A stretch of 64,000 nucleotides of DNA from Homoserinimonas sedimenticola. Its GTDB lineage: Bacteria > Actinomycetota > Actinomycetes > Actinomycetales > Microbacteriaceae. The notes under the pieces are model-generated. The model ran no database searches. It worked only from the letters and a program-made list of their open reading frames with translations, and was not told where the DNA came from. How positions within the stretch are numbered: position 1 is the first letter of the stretch; the number at the start of each line of letters is the position of its first letter. Below are positions 18,801 to 27,055 of this stretch, one piece after another. The position numbers and the translations under genes are program-made. Where the stretch lies: assembly GCF_026094475.1 (NCBI RefSeq), contig NZ_JAPELL010000001.1, forward strand, positions 581,165-645,164, given 5' to 3'.

Positions 18801-19706
18801 CTAGTCAGGCTCGCTGCCGCGGCATCCGTTCCCGGTCTGTTCGGTGTGCTCGGCGTGACGGCCCTGCGCAGCGCACAGTCCATCGACAGCCGCACACCCG
18901 CCGAGGTGTGGCTCGGGCCCGGAGCTCTGGCGCTCGTCGCGTGCGCGGTCGTGCTCTGCCGCATCCGCCCGGCCGCGACACGCACAGGTGGCGGGCAGAA
19001 CGCGGGAGTCACCGCCACGGCATTGGCAACGGTGCGCACGGCGGGTGCGTGGATCTTTCGCGCCGCCCTCGCCCTCATCGCGGTTGTCGAGATCGGCGCA
19101 GCGCTGAGCGACGACGACCCGGCCATCCGACTCGGCATCGTCACGGGCGCGTTCGTCTGCCTCCACGTCGCGTCGGAGCTGTGGCGCACACTGCCCCTCG
19201 GGGTCCTCACCGGCTGGATGAGCTTCGGCTTCGCCGCGGCCACGGCGTTCGTCGGCGCCGCCCACACCCAGCATCTGGAACAGTTCAGCCTGCCCCTCGC
19301 GCTCGCTCTGCTCGCAGCCGGAAGCCTCGCACTTGCCCGTGACAGCGCAGCACGCAGTTGGCCACACCTCGGCCCCGGCATCGCGCTCCTCCTGATGCCG
19401 AGCCTGCTGCTGACCTTCATCGACCCCGAAGTCTGGCGGCTCGTCGGACTCGGCGTTGCTGCGGTGATCACGATCGTGGCGGGCGTCATGCTCCGTCTCC
19501 AGGCACCCTTCGTGATCGGCACCATCGTTGTCATCGCCCACGCACTGCGCACCTTCGCACCCCAGATCCGCGCCGTCTATGAGCTGGCCGACTGGTACAT
19601 CTGGGCGGGAATCGGAGGCGCCATCATCATGGCCATCGCCATCCGCTATGAACGGCGCATACGCGACCTCAACCGGGTCGTCACGAGCATCAGCGGGCTC
19701 CGCTGA
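15867..19706 (+). CDS. Very large polytopic membrane protein with N-terminal zinc ribbon (SCO7613-like)
   Basis: A 1279-residue protein. Residues about 30-60 hold a zinc-ribbon with two CxxC pairs (RCPACFTALRATTCHRCGLV), then a helix and an Ala/Pro-rich linker to about residue 155. The rest is hydrophobic, with roughly 30 or more transmembrane segments arranged as repeated pairs, ending YERRIRDLNRVVTSISGLR. This layout matches the actinobacterial SCO7613-type membrane family, whose function is unknown. The GTG start follows a GGAAGG ribosome binding site. It is transcribed alone and converges on the peptide transporter operon. Confidence 0.85.
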   Translation: MSTGQHPGSTQHQFRAAEARADLPPRIADLRDTTRCPACFTALRATTCHRCGLVLTHPDAAALAELSSRAAELFEQRVSLIAGMRAATAAAVASAPTDAVASVSPSSATPIERAAPPLPAPSAAPAAPPAPAATPPSTAPSARPAAAANASDTGRQRRSGVQVALLITGISLLSVFAVFFMVYAFINYGLMWRSLIIGVVTVAAFVGASLLRRRALVASSEATAVFALVLVYLDAFALRANGLLALDVVDGRGYWGTVLLVSGFGYIVWYRTARVRAAQLVGYAVIPVGVGLLVALATEELDAAASVYLIALTIALTTAVQHTAWLVPSTDAARRPAVAERILLTATGAPAILVAALVSIGLWPASPFGFTLGLLGCVAVAALHAFLHSAGTGGHDRSLAIAWSAGGGVFAAAAGGAYGLRSLADSELPLLIVVAPMLAVTLLVLLIAQQSGPRLRVPLRVASIGSALTAALALVPASILALGALAAHLVEAVYPPRVAALTLTEPWDVNRLDAWAALALAVLAGLGAAAMTRTLRRFGPLLAVLAVATALLAPPALPTPALAIALWSALGIAGLALRLARPALAPTATAIAALGGVTFAWTAGWAADDTWPFTSLLVVASALIGRRTLRSGGLRAVLAGTTTIVIILAAIAGTAQLLPTNGTSPPSALGAAAVLAAIAVVPRLPLGPGERRAVLWTAVTVAVLASFGILAQWSPSMPLPFVTIAAGIVLAGALAARASVADSAAERQASASLVAPAAALAVSTAAHVYLGEPAAALAPGLVAAIVAGVALLFSLRDEPAGHAATRWGFDVGAVVTLLPTLTAGATGTLDEGWIALALASITVALLATSSDGLTASQSRRRHLGWAALALATGALWWALADADITSPEPYVLPPALALVVIAILLRRRELDHAAAPARSSAWVLMLGLLLAIVPLTVATVGPNDEATIRAIATLAVSGALLVTASTVVARRSAIDRDGLVRLAAAASVPGLFGVLGVTALRSAQSIDSRTPAEVWLGPGALALVACAVVLCRIRPAATRTGGGQNAGVTATALATVRTAGAWIFRAALALIAVVEIGAALSDDDPAIRLGIVTGAFVCLHVASELWRTLPLGVLTGWMSFGFAAATAFVGAAHTQHLEQFSLPLALALLAAGSLALARDSAARSWPHLGPGIALLLMPSLLLTFIDPEVWRLVGLGVAAVITIVAGVMLRLQAPFVIGTIVVIAHALRTFAPQIRAVYELADWYIWAGIGGAIIMAIAIRYERRIRDLNRVVTSISGLR

Positions 19707-19766
19707 GGCCAGCGGCCGAAGCAAGCCCGGCGTTCGCGACGGGGACAACCTCGAACGGACGCGACC

Positions 19767-21407
19767 TCAGACGGCGCGCCGTGCCTCCCGGCGCAGCCTC
19801 TGCTCAGCGGGGTCGGGCACAGGGGCAGAAGCGATGAGACGTCGTGTGTACTCCTCGGCCGGGTCGAAAAGCACGCGGGCGCGCGACCCCTGCTCGACCA
19901 CTCTTCCACGATGCATGACGGCCACGGAGTCGCAGAGGCTGTCTACGACGGCAAGGTCGTGGCTGATGAAGACACAGGCGAAGCCCAGTCTCTCCTGCAG
20001 TTCACGAAAGACGTCGAGCACACGGGCCTGCACAGAGACGTCGAGAGCACTCGTCGGTTCGTCGGCAATGAGAAGGTCTGGGTCGAGTGCAACGGCGCGG
20101 GCGATGGCGACCCGCTGGCGCTGACCTCCCGAGAGTTCGTGGGAGTAGCGCTCACGCCAGCGGCCATCGAGACCGACCGAGGCAAGGAGCGCGTCCGTGC
20201 GGTCACTCAGCTCTGAGCCCCGCAGTCGGGCGATCATGCGCAGTGGCTCCGATACCGTCTCGGCGACCGAGAACCGTGGATTGAGCGAGGTGGCAGGGTT
20301 CTGAAAGACAACCCCGACACGGCGGCGCATCCGCTGCCGAGCGACGCGATCGCGAGTGGCGAGGTCCACACCGCACACCTCGATCGTGCCCGCGGTGACA
20401 GGGGCGAGCCCGATCACGGCGCGGCCGATCGTGGTCTTGCCGCTGCCCGACTCCCCCACGACACCGAGGATCTCGCCAGGTGCGACTGAGAGGGAGACGT
20501 CGTCAACCGCACGCACCAGCCCGCGAAGCCGTCCACCGTACTCGACCACGAGACTGCGCACCGAGAGGGTGGCTTCGGTGCTTTCAGCATGCGTGGCGTC
20601 GTCGCGTCCACCGAATCTGGGCACAGCACTCAGCAGCCGGTGTGTGTATTCGGCCTGCGGGCGCGTGAAGATCTCCGCCACGTTGCCCCGCTCCACGACA
20701 TTTCCCTCTTTCATCACGACGACGCGGTCGGCGATGTCGGCCACGACCCCCATGTCGTGCGTGATCATGAGGATGCTGAGGCCGACGCGATCGCGCAGGC
20801 TCCTAAGCACGTCGAGGATCTCGGCCTGCACGGTGACGTCGAGAGCCGTGGTCGGCTCGTCGGCGATCAGCAGGCGCGGCTCTCCTGCCAGGGCCATCGC
20901 GATCATCACCCTCTGGCACTGCCCTCCGGAGAGCTGGTGCGGGTAGGAATCGAGGCGGCGTTCGGCATCGGGAATGCCGACGAGCTCGAGGAGTTCGACG
21001 GCGCGGCGTCGAGCCTGCGCCTTCGGCAGTCCGCCGTTCTGGGCTCGCACCGCCTCCACGATCTGGAAACCAACCGTGAAAACCGGGTTGAGCGCCGCGA
21101 CGGGATCCTGGAAGATCATCGCGATGCCGCTGCCCCGGATGCCTCGAAGCTCTCCCGCGCTCAGCCCCAGGATGTCGCGGCCCTCGAACTCGATCGCGCC
21201 CTCCACTGAGGCGTTCTCGGGCAGCAGGCCCAGCACCGCCATGGAGGCGACGCTCTTTCCCGAACCTGACTCACCGACGATGGCGAGGATCTCACCCGCG
21301 CCGACCTCAAAGCTCACGTCAGCGACGCCCACGTGCGAGTCGCCTTCGAGGTCAAATGCGACCCGCAGTGATCGCACGGCGAGCAGCACGCCGGTGTCGT
21401 CAGTCAT
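19767..21407 (-). CDS. Peptide ABC transporter, fused double ATP-binding protein (DppD-DppF type)
   Basis: A 546-residue fusion of two ABC ATPases that power dipeptide/oligopeptide import. Domain 1 has Walker A GESGSGKS near residue 45, signature LSGGQCQR with an unusual Cys, and Walker B LLIADEPTTALD. Domain 2 repeats the set with GESGSGKT, LSGGQRQR and LLIADEPTSALD. Both end with the oligopeptide-specific C-terminal motif (RPQAEYTHRLLSAVP and PAEEYTRRLIASAP). It is the last gene of the minus-strand operon that includes the two permeases and the lipoprotein. Confidence 0.95.
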   Translation of the reverse strand: MTDDTGVLLAVRSLRVAFDLEGDSHVGVADVSFEVGAGEILAIVGESGSGKSVASMAVLGLLPENASVEGAIEFEGRDILGLSAGELRGIRGSGIAMIFQDPVAALNPVFTVGFQIVEAVRAQNGGLPKAQARRRAVELLELVGIPDAERRLDSYPHQLSGGQCQRVMIAMALAGEPRLLIADEPTTALDVTVQAEILDVLRSLRDRVGLSILMITHDMGVVADIADRVVVMKEGNVVERGNVAEIFTRPQAEYTHRLLSAVPRFGGRDDATHAESTEATLSVRSLVVEYGGRLRGLVRAVDDVSLSVAPGEILGVVGESGSGKTTIGRAVIGLAPVTAGTIEVCGVDLATRDRVARQRMRRRVGVVFQNPATSLNPRFSVAETVSEPLRMIARLRGSELSDRTDALLASVGLDGRWRERYSHELSGGQRQRVAIARAVALDPDLLIADEPTSALDVSVQARVLDVFRELQERLGFACVFISHDLAVVDSLCDSVAVMHRGRVVEQGSRARVLFDPAEEYTRRLIASAPVPDPAEQRLRREARRAV

Positions 21408-21428
21408 GCTTGCATTCCTCTCGTGCCC

Positions 21429-21956
21429 CTAGGATTCCTCGTCGAGGGCGTCGCGCTCCGCCTTGTGCGCTTCCCAATCTGCGAGCATCTTGTGGTGGTA
21501 GTCCATGACCCATCGAAGGTAGTCGCGGCCGTTCTTCAGACGGATGCGAGCCCCAACTTCCTCGGGCCTGAGCCACTTCAAGCCCTCATCGAGGGTCTTG
21601 ATCTCACGTTCGAAGTAGCGGCGTTCATTCGCAAGAAAGCTGCCCCACGGGTCGTCCTCAGCCTTGAAGTAGTGGCTCCTGTCCCCCGGCACTGAGTGCC
21701 GACGGATGAAGTTGGTGTCGAGGAGGCGACGGGTAGCCATCGAGACAGCCCCGGTGCTTGCGCGCAGCGCCTTGGCGAGGTCGGCCGAGGAGATGTATTC
21801 GCGGTCCATAATCATGAGGTAGCCGAGAACCCGCCCGTCCATGCGCGAGGTTCCCGCCATCTCCCAGATGAGGCTGATGTCCTCGGCGAACTGGCGACGG
21901 ACGGCCTCGCGTTCATCGCCGCTGAGGTCAGCGGGATCGGCGTCACGATCGCTCAC
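21429..21956 (-). CDS. GbsR/MarR-family winged-helix transcriptional regulator
   Basis: A 175-residue regulator with the GbsR-type layout: an N-terminal helix (FAEDISLIWEMAGTSRMDGRVLGYL), a winged helix (YISSADLAKALRASTGAVSM) and the wing RRHSVPGDRSHYFKAEDDPWG, followed by a helical dimerisation tail. A longer frame begins at ATG 22001, but GTG 21956 is preceded by GGGGAG at the right distance, so I prefer it. Being inside the peptide transport operon, it may control that operon in response to an imported ligand; a palindrome upstream of the first gene is a candidate site. Confidence 0.85.
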   Translation of the reverse strand: MSDRDADPADLSGDEREAVRRQFAEDISLIWEMAGTSRMDGRVLGYLMIMDREYISSADLAKALRASTGAVSMATRRLLDTNFIRRHSVPGDRSHYFKAEDDPWGSFLANERRYFEREIKTLDEGLKWLRPEEVGARIRLKNGRDYLRWVMDYHHKMLADWEAHKAERDALDEES

Positions 21957-22017
21957 GGCAGCTCCCCTTTCGTATGGTTCGATGAGGCGGTCGTTCCCCA
22001 TCGGCGTCCATTCTCTT

Positions 22018-22902
22018 TCACTGCAGCCTTCTTGGATCGCTCCCCGCCCTTAGCGCGTCGCCAAGCACGATGACGCTCAAGACGGTTGCGGCGAGGAAAC
22101 CCGAGGGGAGAAGGAGCACGTGCGGCGCTGACTGGAAGATGCGGGAGCCGGCCGCGATCTGCAACCCCCAAGAGATGGCCGGTGGCTGGAGCCCGATGCC
22201 GAGATAGGTGAGGGAGCTCTCGGCGACGATTACAGCACCGATCGCGATGGTCGCAAGGATGAACACGGGCGAGAGTGAGTTCGGCAGCACGTATCGGCTG
22301 ATGATGCGTGCCGGTCCGAGCCCCATAGTTCGCGCGGCGAGCACGTACTCGCTCGATCGAATCGAGCGCACCGACGCGCGCATGAGACGAGCCATAGTGG
22401 GCCAGCCGAAAACGCCCAGCACGAGACTGACGGTCCACACCGTGCGCTCCCCCACGCTGTTGAGCACCACGATGGCGGCGAGGAGGAAGGGGAATCCGAG
22501 GAACACCTCAGTGGCGCGGGAGATGAGCCAGTCGACGACGCCTCCCCGCAGTCCCGCGAGGGTACCCAGCACGATGGCGATACCCAATGCGATGAGGGTC
22601 GCGACCACTCCGACGGTGATGGATGCTTGTGCCCCATAGACAGCATTGGCCCAGAGGTCGCAGCCCTGAAGGTCGAAGCCGAAGGGATGCCCCGGTCTGG
22701 GACCGGCTGCACTGTCGGCGAGGTTGCAGGCGCGCGGGTCACCGTTACCAAAGATGCCGGCGAAGGGGGCCGGAAGGAGCGCCATCGCGATGAATAGCAT
22801 GAGCACAGCGGCCGGCAGCCAGAACATGGGGCGCCGCAGGACAGCGCGAAGGCCCCGCGGCTGGTGACGGGCGGGGGTGACGATGGGAAGGGTGTCAGCC
22901 AA
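22018..22902 (-). CDS. Peptide ABC transporter permease (DppC type)
   Basis: A 294-residue inner-membrane permease with six predicted helices and the EAA-loop motif AARTMGLGPARIISRYVLPNS, typical of DppC/OppC. It pairs with DppB to form the translocation pore. I place the start at TTG 22902, which has GAGGAG five bases upstream and overlaps the dppB stop by eight bases; the longer open frame reaching 23277 would overlap dppB heavily and is rejected. Confidence 0.93.
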   Translation of the reverse strand: MADTLPIVTPARHQPRGLRAVLRRPMFWLPAAVLMLFIAMALLPAPFAGIFGNGDPRACNLADSAAGPRPGHPFGFDLQGCDLWANAVYGAQASITVGVVATLIALGIAIVLGTLAGLRGGVVDWLISRATEVFLGFPFLLAAIVVLNSVGERTVWTVSLVLGVFGWPTMARLMRASVRSIRSSEYVLAARTMGLGPARIISRYVLPNSLSPVFILATIAIGAVIVAESSLTYLGIGLQPPAISWGLQIAAGSRIFQSAPHVLLLPSGFLAATVLSVIVLGDALRAGSDPRRLQ

Positions 22903-23827
22903 GTCGGCTCCTCGGGTCGAGGACGGCGTGGAGCGCATCGACGACGATGGTCGTGATGAGGAAGATGAGGATGAGGGCGGTTGACACTCCCACGACCGTC
23001 GCCCCCTCGTGGGACCGAATGGCGGAGAACAGCAGGTTGCCGACACCGGGGAGGTTGAAGATCCCCTCGATGATGACGGTGCCGCCAAGGAGGTAGCCGA
23101 GGTCGGTGGCGAGGAACGTCGACGCGGGAATGAGGGAGTTGCGCATGACATGCACCCCCACAACCCGAGGCTCGCCGAGGCCCTTTGCACGAGCCGTGCG
23201 AACGTAGTCGGAGCCCAGGCTCTCGATAACGGAGCTTCGCACCAGACGGGAGACCGCGGCGAGCCCGAAGACCGCAATTACGGCGGCCGGAAGGATGTAG
23301 GAGATCGGCCAGCCATCGCTCACGCCCGCGACGGGCAGCCAACCGAGGCTTACGCCGAAGACCAGCTGGGCGACCGCTCCCAATACGAAGACGGGGATGC
23401 AGCTGGCCAAGACGGTCAGCGCGAGCAGGCTCTTGTCGATCACGGTGCCCTTGCGCAGCGCCGAGATCACCCCAATGGCCACTCCGAGCACGACCTCAAT
23501 GCCCCACGCTGTCAGCGCGAGCGCGATCGTGACGGGCCAGCGGGCAAGCATCTGCTCCCCCACGGGCCGACCCCGAAAGTCGATTCCGAAGTCTCCGTGG
23601 AAGAGCCCGCCGATGTACGCGGAATACTGCTGCCACAGCGGTTGATCGAGCCGGTACTGAGCGTGCAGCGCGTCGATCACGCCCTGCGGGATCGCTCTGT
23701 CGCCTGCGAGCGCGCGGATGGGGTCTCCCGGCAGGCTAAAGACAGCGAAGTAGATGACAAACGTCACGCCGAAGAACACGATCACGAACCCGAGGATCCG
23801 CTGCAAAAGGGCGAGCGCCGGGCGCAT
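22895..23827 (-). CDS. Peptide ABC transporter permease (DppB type)
   Basis: A 310-residue permease with the DppB/OppB signature (N-terminal helix, LPGDPIRALAGD loop, and YVRTARAKGLGEPRVVGVHVMRN EAA loop). It starts directly after the M14 peptidase stop (stop at 23828-23830, ATG at 23827), indicating tight coupling. Together with the DppC-type protein it forms the membrane pore for oligopeptides. Confidence 0.95.
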   Translation of the reverse strand: MRPALALLQRILGFVIVFFGVTFVIYFAVFSLPGDPIRALAGDRAIPQGVIDALHAQYRLDQPLWQQYSAYIGGLFHGDFGIDFRGRPVGEQMLARWPVTIALALTAWGIEVVLGVAIGVISALRKGTVIDKSLLALTVLASCIPVFVLGAVAQLVFGVSLGWLPVAGVSDGWPISYILPAAVIAVFGLAAVSRLVRSSVIESLGSDYVRTARAKGLGEPRVVGVHVMRNSLIPASTFLATDLGYLLGGTVIIEGIFNLPGVGNLLFSAIRSHEGATVVGVSTALILIFLITTIVVDALHAVLDPRSRLG

Positions 23828-25252
23828 CTAGACTCCAGCGGCCAGGTGGGCTGCTGCTGCCAGTATGGCCCCGTACTGCACGCCCACAAGCGTCGACACG
23901 GGGATCACTTCGGCGTCAGCGTCATCCACTGCCGCATCAGCAAGCCACTCGGAGTAGAGCATCTCGAGCTCGTCGACCAAGCGCCGAAGCGTGTGGGTCG
24001 CGGTGCCCGCGGCGCACTCCGCCGAGAGGGCCCGCAGAAGCATGCCCCCATAGCGGAGGCGGTACATGTGCACGGTCTCGAGACATCCGGCCCGCTCCGC
24101 CGCCGTCGCCGGACGAGCCGTCTCTGGCTGCTCCCCGCGGGCGATGTTGGTGAGCCCCGTCGCGGCGACCATGGGCACGAACGCTCGGCTCGCCCGCAAC
24201 ATCGGCGTGTCGAGCGTGAGCTCGGGGCTCGCCTGCTCGAGCACCTCGGCGAGTTGGTGGCCAGCGTCGCGCAGCACTGCCCCCGTGCGGGCCAGCAGCG
24301 AGGCGTATGACTCATCAACGGGAGAGGTGTCGTCGGCGTCCCGGTGCTTCCAGTACGGCAGCTCGGCGATGAGCGAGAGCGTGCCATATCTACGGGCGTA
24401 GGAGCTGGAGGCGTCGCCGCCCGAGCCAGGGGGAAACGGATCGACGCCGAGCGATTCGAGCCAGTCGTAGACCTCCTCGAGAGGGCCAGTGACGAAGATC
24501 GCGGGGGCGACAGGTTCGAGGTGTGCTGACTCCGGTTCGCCCTTGTCGAGGGGCACACCGAGATGCGCCGGGATGCGGTGGAGCATCTCGTAGAGCCCTG
24601 GTTCTTCGCGGGTCAGGTAGTAGTAGACCCCGCCCATCTCCCCGTTGTGGAGAGCGACGTACAGGTCGGGCCGCGTCGAATCGATGGCCCGCATGAGCGC
24701 CTGTGTCTCCGGCAGCACTCGGTCGAAGTAGGCCCGCTTGTAGGCGAACGGGAAGGTCCATTCGACCTGCTCGTCAGGTGCAGGACGGTAGAAGTTGCGC
24801 GCGTAGTGGGAGCGCTCGCCCGGCCTCTTGAACCAGGCCTCGTTGAGCCGCGCTCCGTCAGGATCGATGCAGGGGATGATGTGCCACCGCGCGCCGAGGC
24901 CCTCGCGCAGGCCAGCATCCTCTGCGAGCTGTTGCAGCAGATGGGTCGCCGTCCACGCGCCGATGGGCTCGTTGGGGTGCACGCCCCCGACGACCAGGTG
25001 GGAGAGCGTTGATATACCGTCCGTCGCGTCTGCGCCGATGGAGTACATGCGGATCGGCTCCCCGAGCCGGCTGGTGCCGATGCGCTGAGAGGTGATGAGG
25101 CCGGGATGCGCCGCCTCGAGTGCGTCGAAGCCTGCGACAAGCTCGTCGACCGTCGGGAAATTGGAGTGGTCAGGGGCGGAGGCGGCCCGCCGGAGGATAT
25201 CCTCCGGCGAGCCGACCTCGGTGGAGCGGCGCACTGCCGCAGAGTGGTGCAC
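23828..25252 (-). CDS. M14-family zinc carboxypeptidase-like protein
   Basis: A 474-residue cytoplasmic metallopeptidase. The M14 zinc ligands are visible as His92 and Glu95 in GGVHPNEPIG and His202 in YVALHNGE; the catalytic Glu is probably Glu297 in LIAELPYW. There is no signal peptide, so it is likely to act on peptides after import. It sits between the substrate-binding lipoprotein and the permease genes, with 30 bases to the former, which strongly suggests that it processes the transported peptides or amino-acyl conjugates. The exact substrate is unknown. Confidence 0.88.
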   Translation of the reverse strand: MHHSAAVRRSTEVGSPEDILRRAASAPDHSNFPTVDELVAGFDALEAAHPGLITSQRIGTSRLGEPIRMYSIGADATDGISTLSHLVVGGVHPNEPIGAWTATHLLQQLAEDAGLREGLGARWHIIPCIDPDGARLNEAWFKRPGERSHYARNFYRPAPDEQVEWTFPFAYKRAYFDRVLPETQALMRAIDSTRPDLYVALHNGEMGGVYYYLTREEPGLYEMLHRIPAHLGVPLDKGEPESAHLEPVAPAIFVTGPLEEVYDWLESLGVDPFPPGSGGDASSSYARRYGTLSLIAELPYWKHRDADDTSPVDESYASLLARTGAVLRDAGHQLAEVLEQASPELTLDTPMLRASRAFVPMVAATGLTNIARGEQPETARPATAAERAGCLETVHMYRLRYGGMLLRALSAECAAGTATHTLRRLVDELEMLYSEWLADAAVDDADAEVIPVSTLVGVQYGAILAAAAHLAAGV

Positions 25253-25282
25253 GGTGCTGGTTCTTCCCTTCAGTCCGCCGGA

Positions 25283-26878
25283 TCAGGCGGAGACCTCGAC
25301 CCGGCTCAGCAGCGGGCTGCCCGAGATGGAGTAGAGGTCGGTGACCCGCTCCGAAGTGACGTATAGGTAGCGGTTGCCGAAGGTCGGTACGACCGGGAAG
25401 TCCTCCAGGATGCGCTCCTGCACCGCCCGATAACCCTCGTACGATTCCTCGAGGGTCTCGGCGGCGTCCGCCTCGGCGAGGAGGGCGTCGACCTCGGGAT
25501 TGGAATAGCCGCCCGTGCCGAAGTTGCCGTCTCCCTCTGCCGTGTAGAGCGAGTGCAGCGTGTCCTGCTGGCTCGGGTAGAGCGCGCCCCAGCGAGCGCG
25601 GAACGGACCTGAGACGTCGCCGTTCGCTACGCGCTCAGTGAAGGCCGCGAAGTCCGGCGCTGGGGTCGCGACGACATCCTCGATGCCGAGGTTCTGGCGG
25701 ATCTGGTTGGCGTATGCCGCAAAGAGGTCTTCCTGGCCCCAGCCTCCGATGAAGAGGAGCTCCATCGGACCTTCGAAGCCGCCCGCCTCGGCGAGCAGTT
25801 CCTGAGCTGCCTCGGGGTTGAACTCGCAGTACTCGCCGCAGACGCCTGCGGGGTCGCCGGGCATACTCGGAGAGGTCAGCGAGGTCGCGGGAATCTGGCG
25901 CCCACCATAGATGGCGTCGTTGATCGCTTCACGGTCGATCGCCATGGAGATCGCCTGCCGCACGCGCTTGTCAGAAAAGCGCGGGTCGTCGGAGGGGAAT
26001 CCGAGCAGATCGACGCCCGGGGCGTCCAGGGCGTAGAAATTGTCGCCAAAGTCCTCCTCAGCTCGTGTCACCTGGTCCCCTGAGATGGCGACGATGTCGA
26101 CCTCGCCCGCGAGGGCGTCCGTGTAGGCGATGGTTGTGTCGAGGTAGGGCACAAAGGTGACGCCCCCGATCGTCGGCTCCTCGCCCGCGTAGTCCTCATA
26201 GACGACGGTTTCGATCTCTTGGCTGGGCGTCCAGTCATCGGCGAGCATGAAGGGACCGTTGCCGATGGGGTGACTGTTGTACGCGTCCAGGTCTTCCAGA
26301 GCCTCTGCCGGCAAGGGATAGAGCCCCGTCTGACCCTGGGTCAACTGGAATGGATACTGGCGGTCGGGCGACTGAAGCTCGACGGTGAAGGTGAGATCGT
26401 CGACGACGGAGAGGCCGGAGAGTTCCGTTGCGGTGGGCTCCGAGCCGTCGACGGGGCTGAGCTCGGAGTAGCCGACCACATTCTTGAGCTGCCCGCCGTT
26501 GACCTGCGCGTTGGGTGCGTAGGCGGCATAGTTCCACGCATCGACGTAGGACTGGGCGGTGACGGGATCGCCGTTGTGGAAGGTCCAGCCGTCGCGCAGC
26601 GTGATGGTCCAGGTGACGGCATCGTCGGACTCGACCGATTCGGCCTGGAGGTATTCCAGCTGCCCGTCTTCGTCGAGCCCGGTGAGCGATGTGAATATCG
26701 CCGTGAGCACCTCATAGGAGCTGAAGTGGTTGGCGGGGACGAGCCGATCCGGTTCGGCGATGGCAACGCGCAGGATCACGTCGTCGTCGGTGGCGGGATC
26801 GGATGTCGCGGTACAGCCTGCGAGCACGAGCATCGTGGCGGCGGCGATTCCGAACGATGCCTTGACAGACAGCTTCAT
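25283..26878 (-). CDS. Family 5 extracellular solute-binding lipoprotein (peptide type)
   Basis: A 531-residue SBP_bac_5 protein that captures peptides outside the cell. Signal sequence MKLSVKASFGIAAATMLVLA ends in a lipobox with Cys22 (LAGC), then an Asp/Thr-rich tether. Family landmarks include TFHNGDPVTAQSYVDAWNY, RVRQAISMAIDREAIN and YRAVQERILEDFPVVPTFG. The frame opens much further upstream, but the ATG at 26878 has AGGAGGAG before it and starts the signal peptide. First gene of the transport operon; its promoter region carries a strong palindrome. Confidence 0.95.
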   Translation of the reverse strand: MKLSVKASFGIAAATMLVLAGCTATSDPATDDDVILRVAIAEPDRLVPANHFSSYEVLTAIFTSLTGLDEDGQLEYLQAESVESDDAVTWTITLRDGWTFHNGDPVTAQSYVDAWNYAAYAPNAQVNGGQLKNVVGYSELSPVDGSEPTATELSGLSVVDDLTFTVELQSPDRQYPFQLTQGQTGLYPLPAEALEDLDAYNSHPIGNGPFMLADDWTPSQEIETVVYEDYAGEEPTIGGVTFVPYLDTTIAYTDALAGEVDIVAISGDQVTRAEEDFGDNFYALDAPGVDLLGFPSDDPRFSDKRVRQAISMAIDREAINDAIYGGRQIPATSLTSPSMPGDPAGVCGEYCEFNPEAAQELLAEAGGFEGPMELLFIGGWGQEDLFAAYANQIRQNLGIEDVVATPAPDFAAFTERVANGDVSGPFRARWGALYPSQQDTLHSLYTAEGDGNFGTGGYSNPEVDALLAEADAAETLEESYEGYRAVQERILEDFPVVPTFGNRYLYVTSERVTDLYSISGSPLLSRVEVSA

Positions 26879-26977
26879 TTCTCCTCCTGGGCGCGTGCGC
26901 TGCACGCGTGCTGTGGCGCTTCTGGGCGAAGCATCCTTGAAGGGGAGCTTATGGTTCTCAAAGAGTTCACCGCAATG

Positions 26978-27001
26978 AACTTTCAGAAATATCTGAAAGT
27001 T
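26978..27001. promoter_or_regulatory. Perfect 10-bp-arm palindrome upstream of the peptide transport operon
   Basis: AACTTTCAGA, spacer AATA, TCTGAAAGTT: a perfect inverted repeat about 100 bases before the lipoprotein start and about 55 bases past the amidohydrolase stop. On the minus strand TTGCGG and CATAAG, 17 bases apart, follow it immediately and could be the promoter. It is AT-rich against a GC-rich background, as operators often are, and is a candidate site for the GbsR/MarR-like regulator in the same operon. Confidence 0.6.
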
Positions 27002-27055
27002 GTTACCGCTGTGAAATGGCAACGAAACGGCTCAAGCGGCGTAGCCGCAGGAGAG

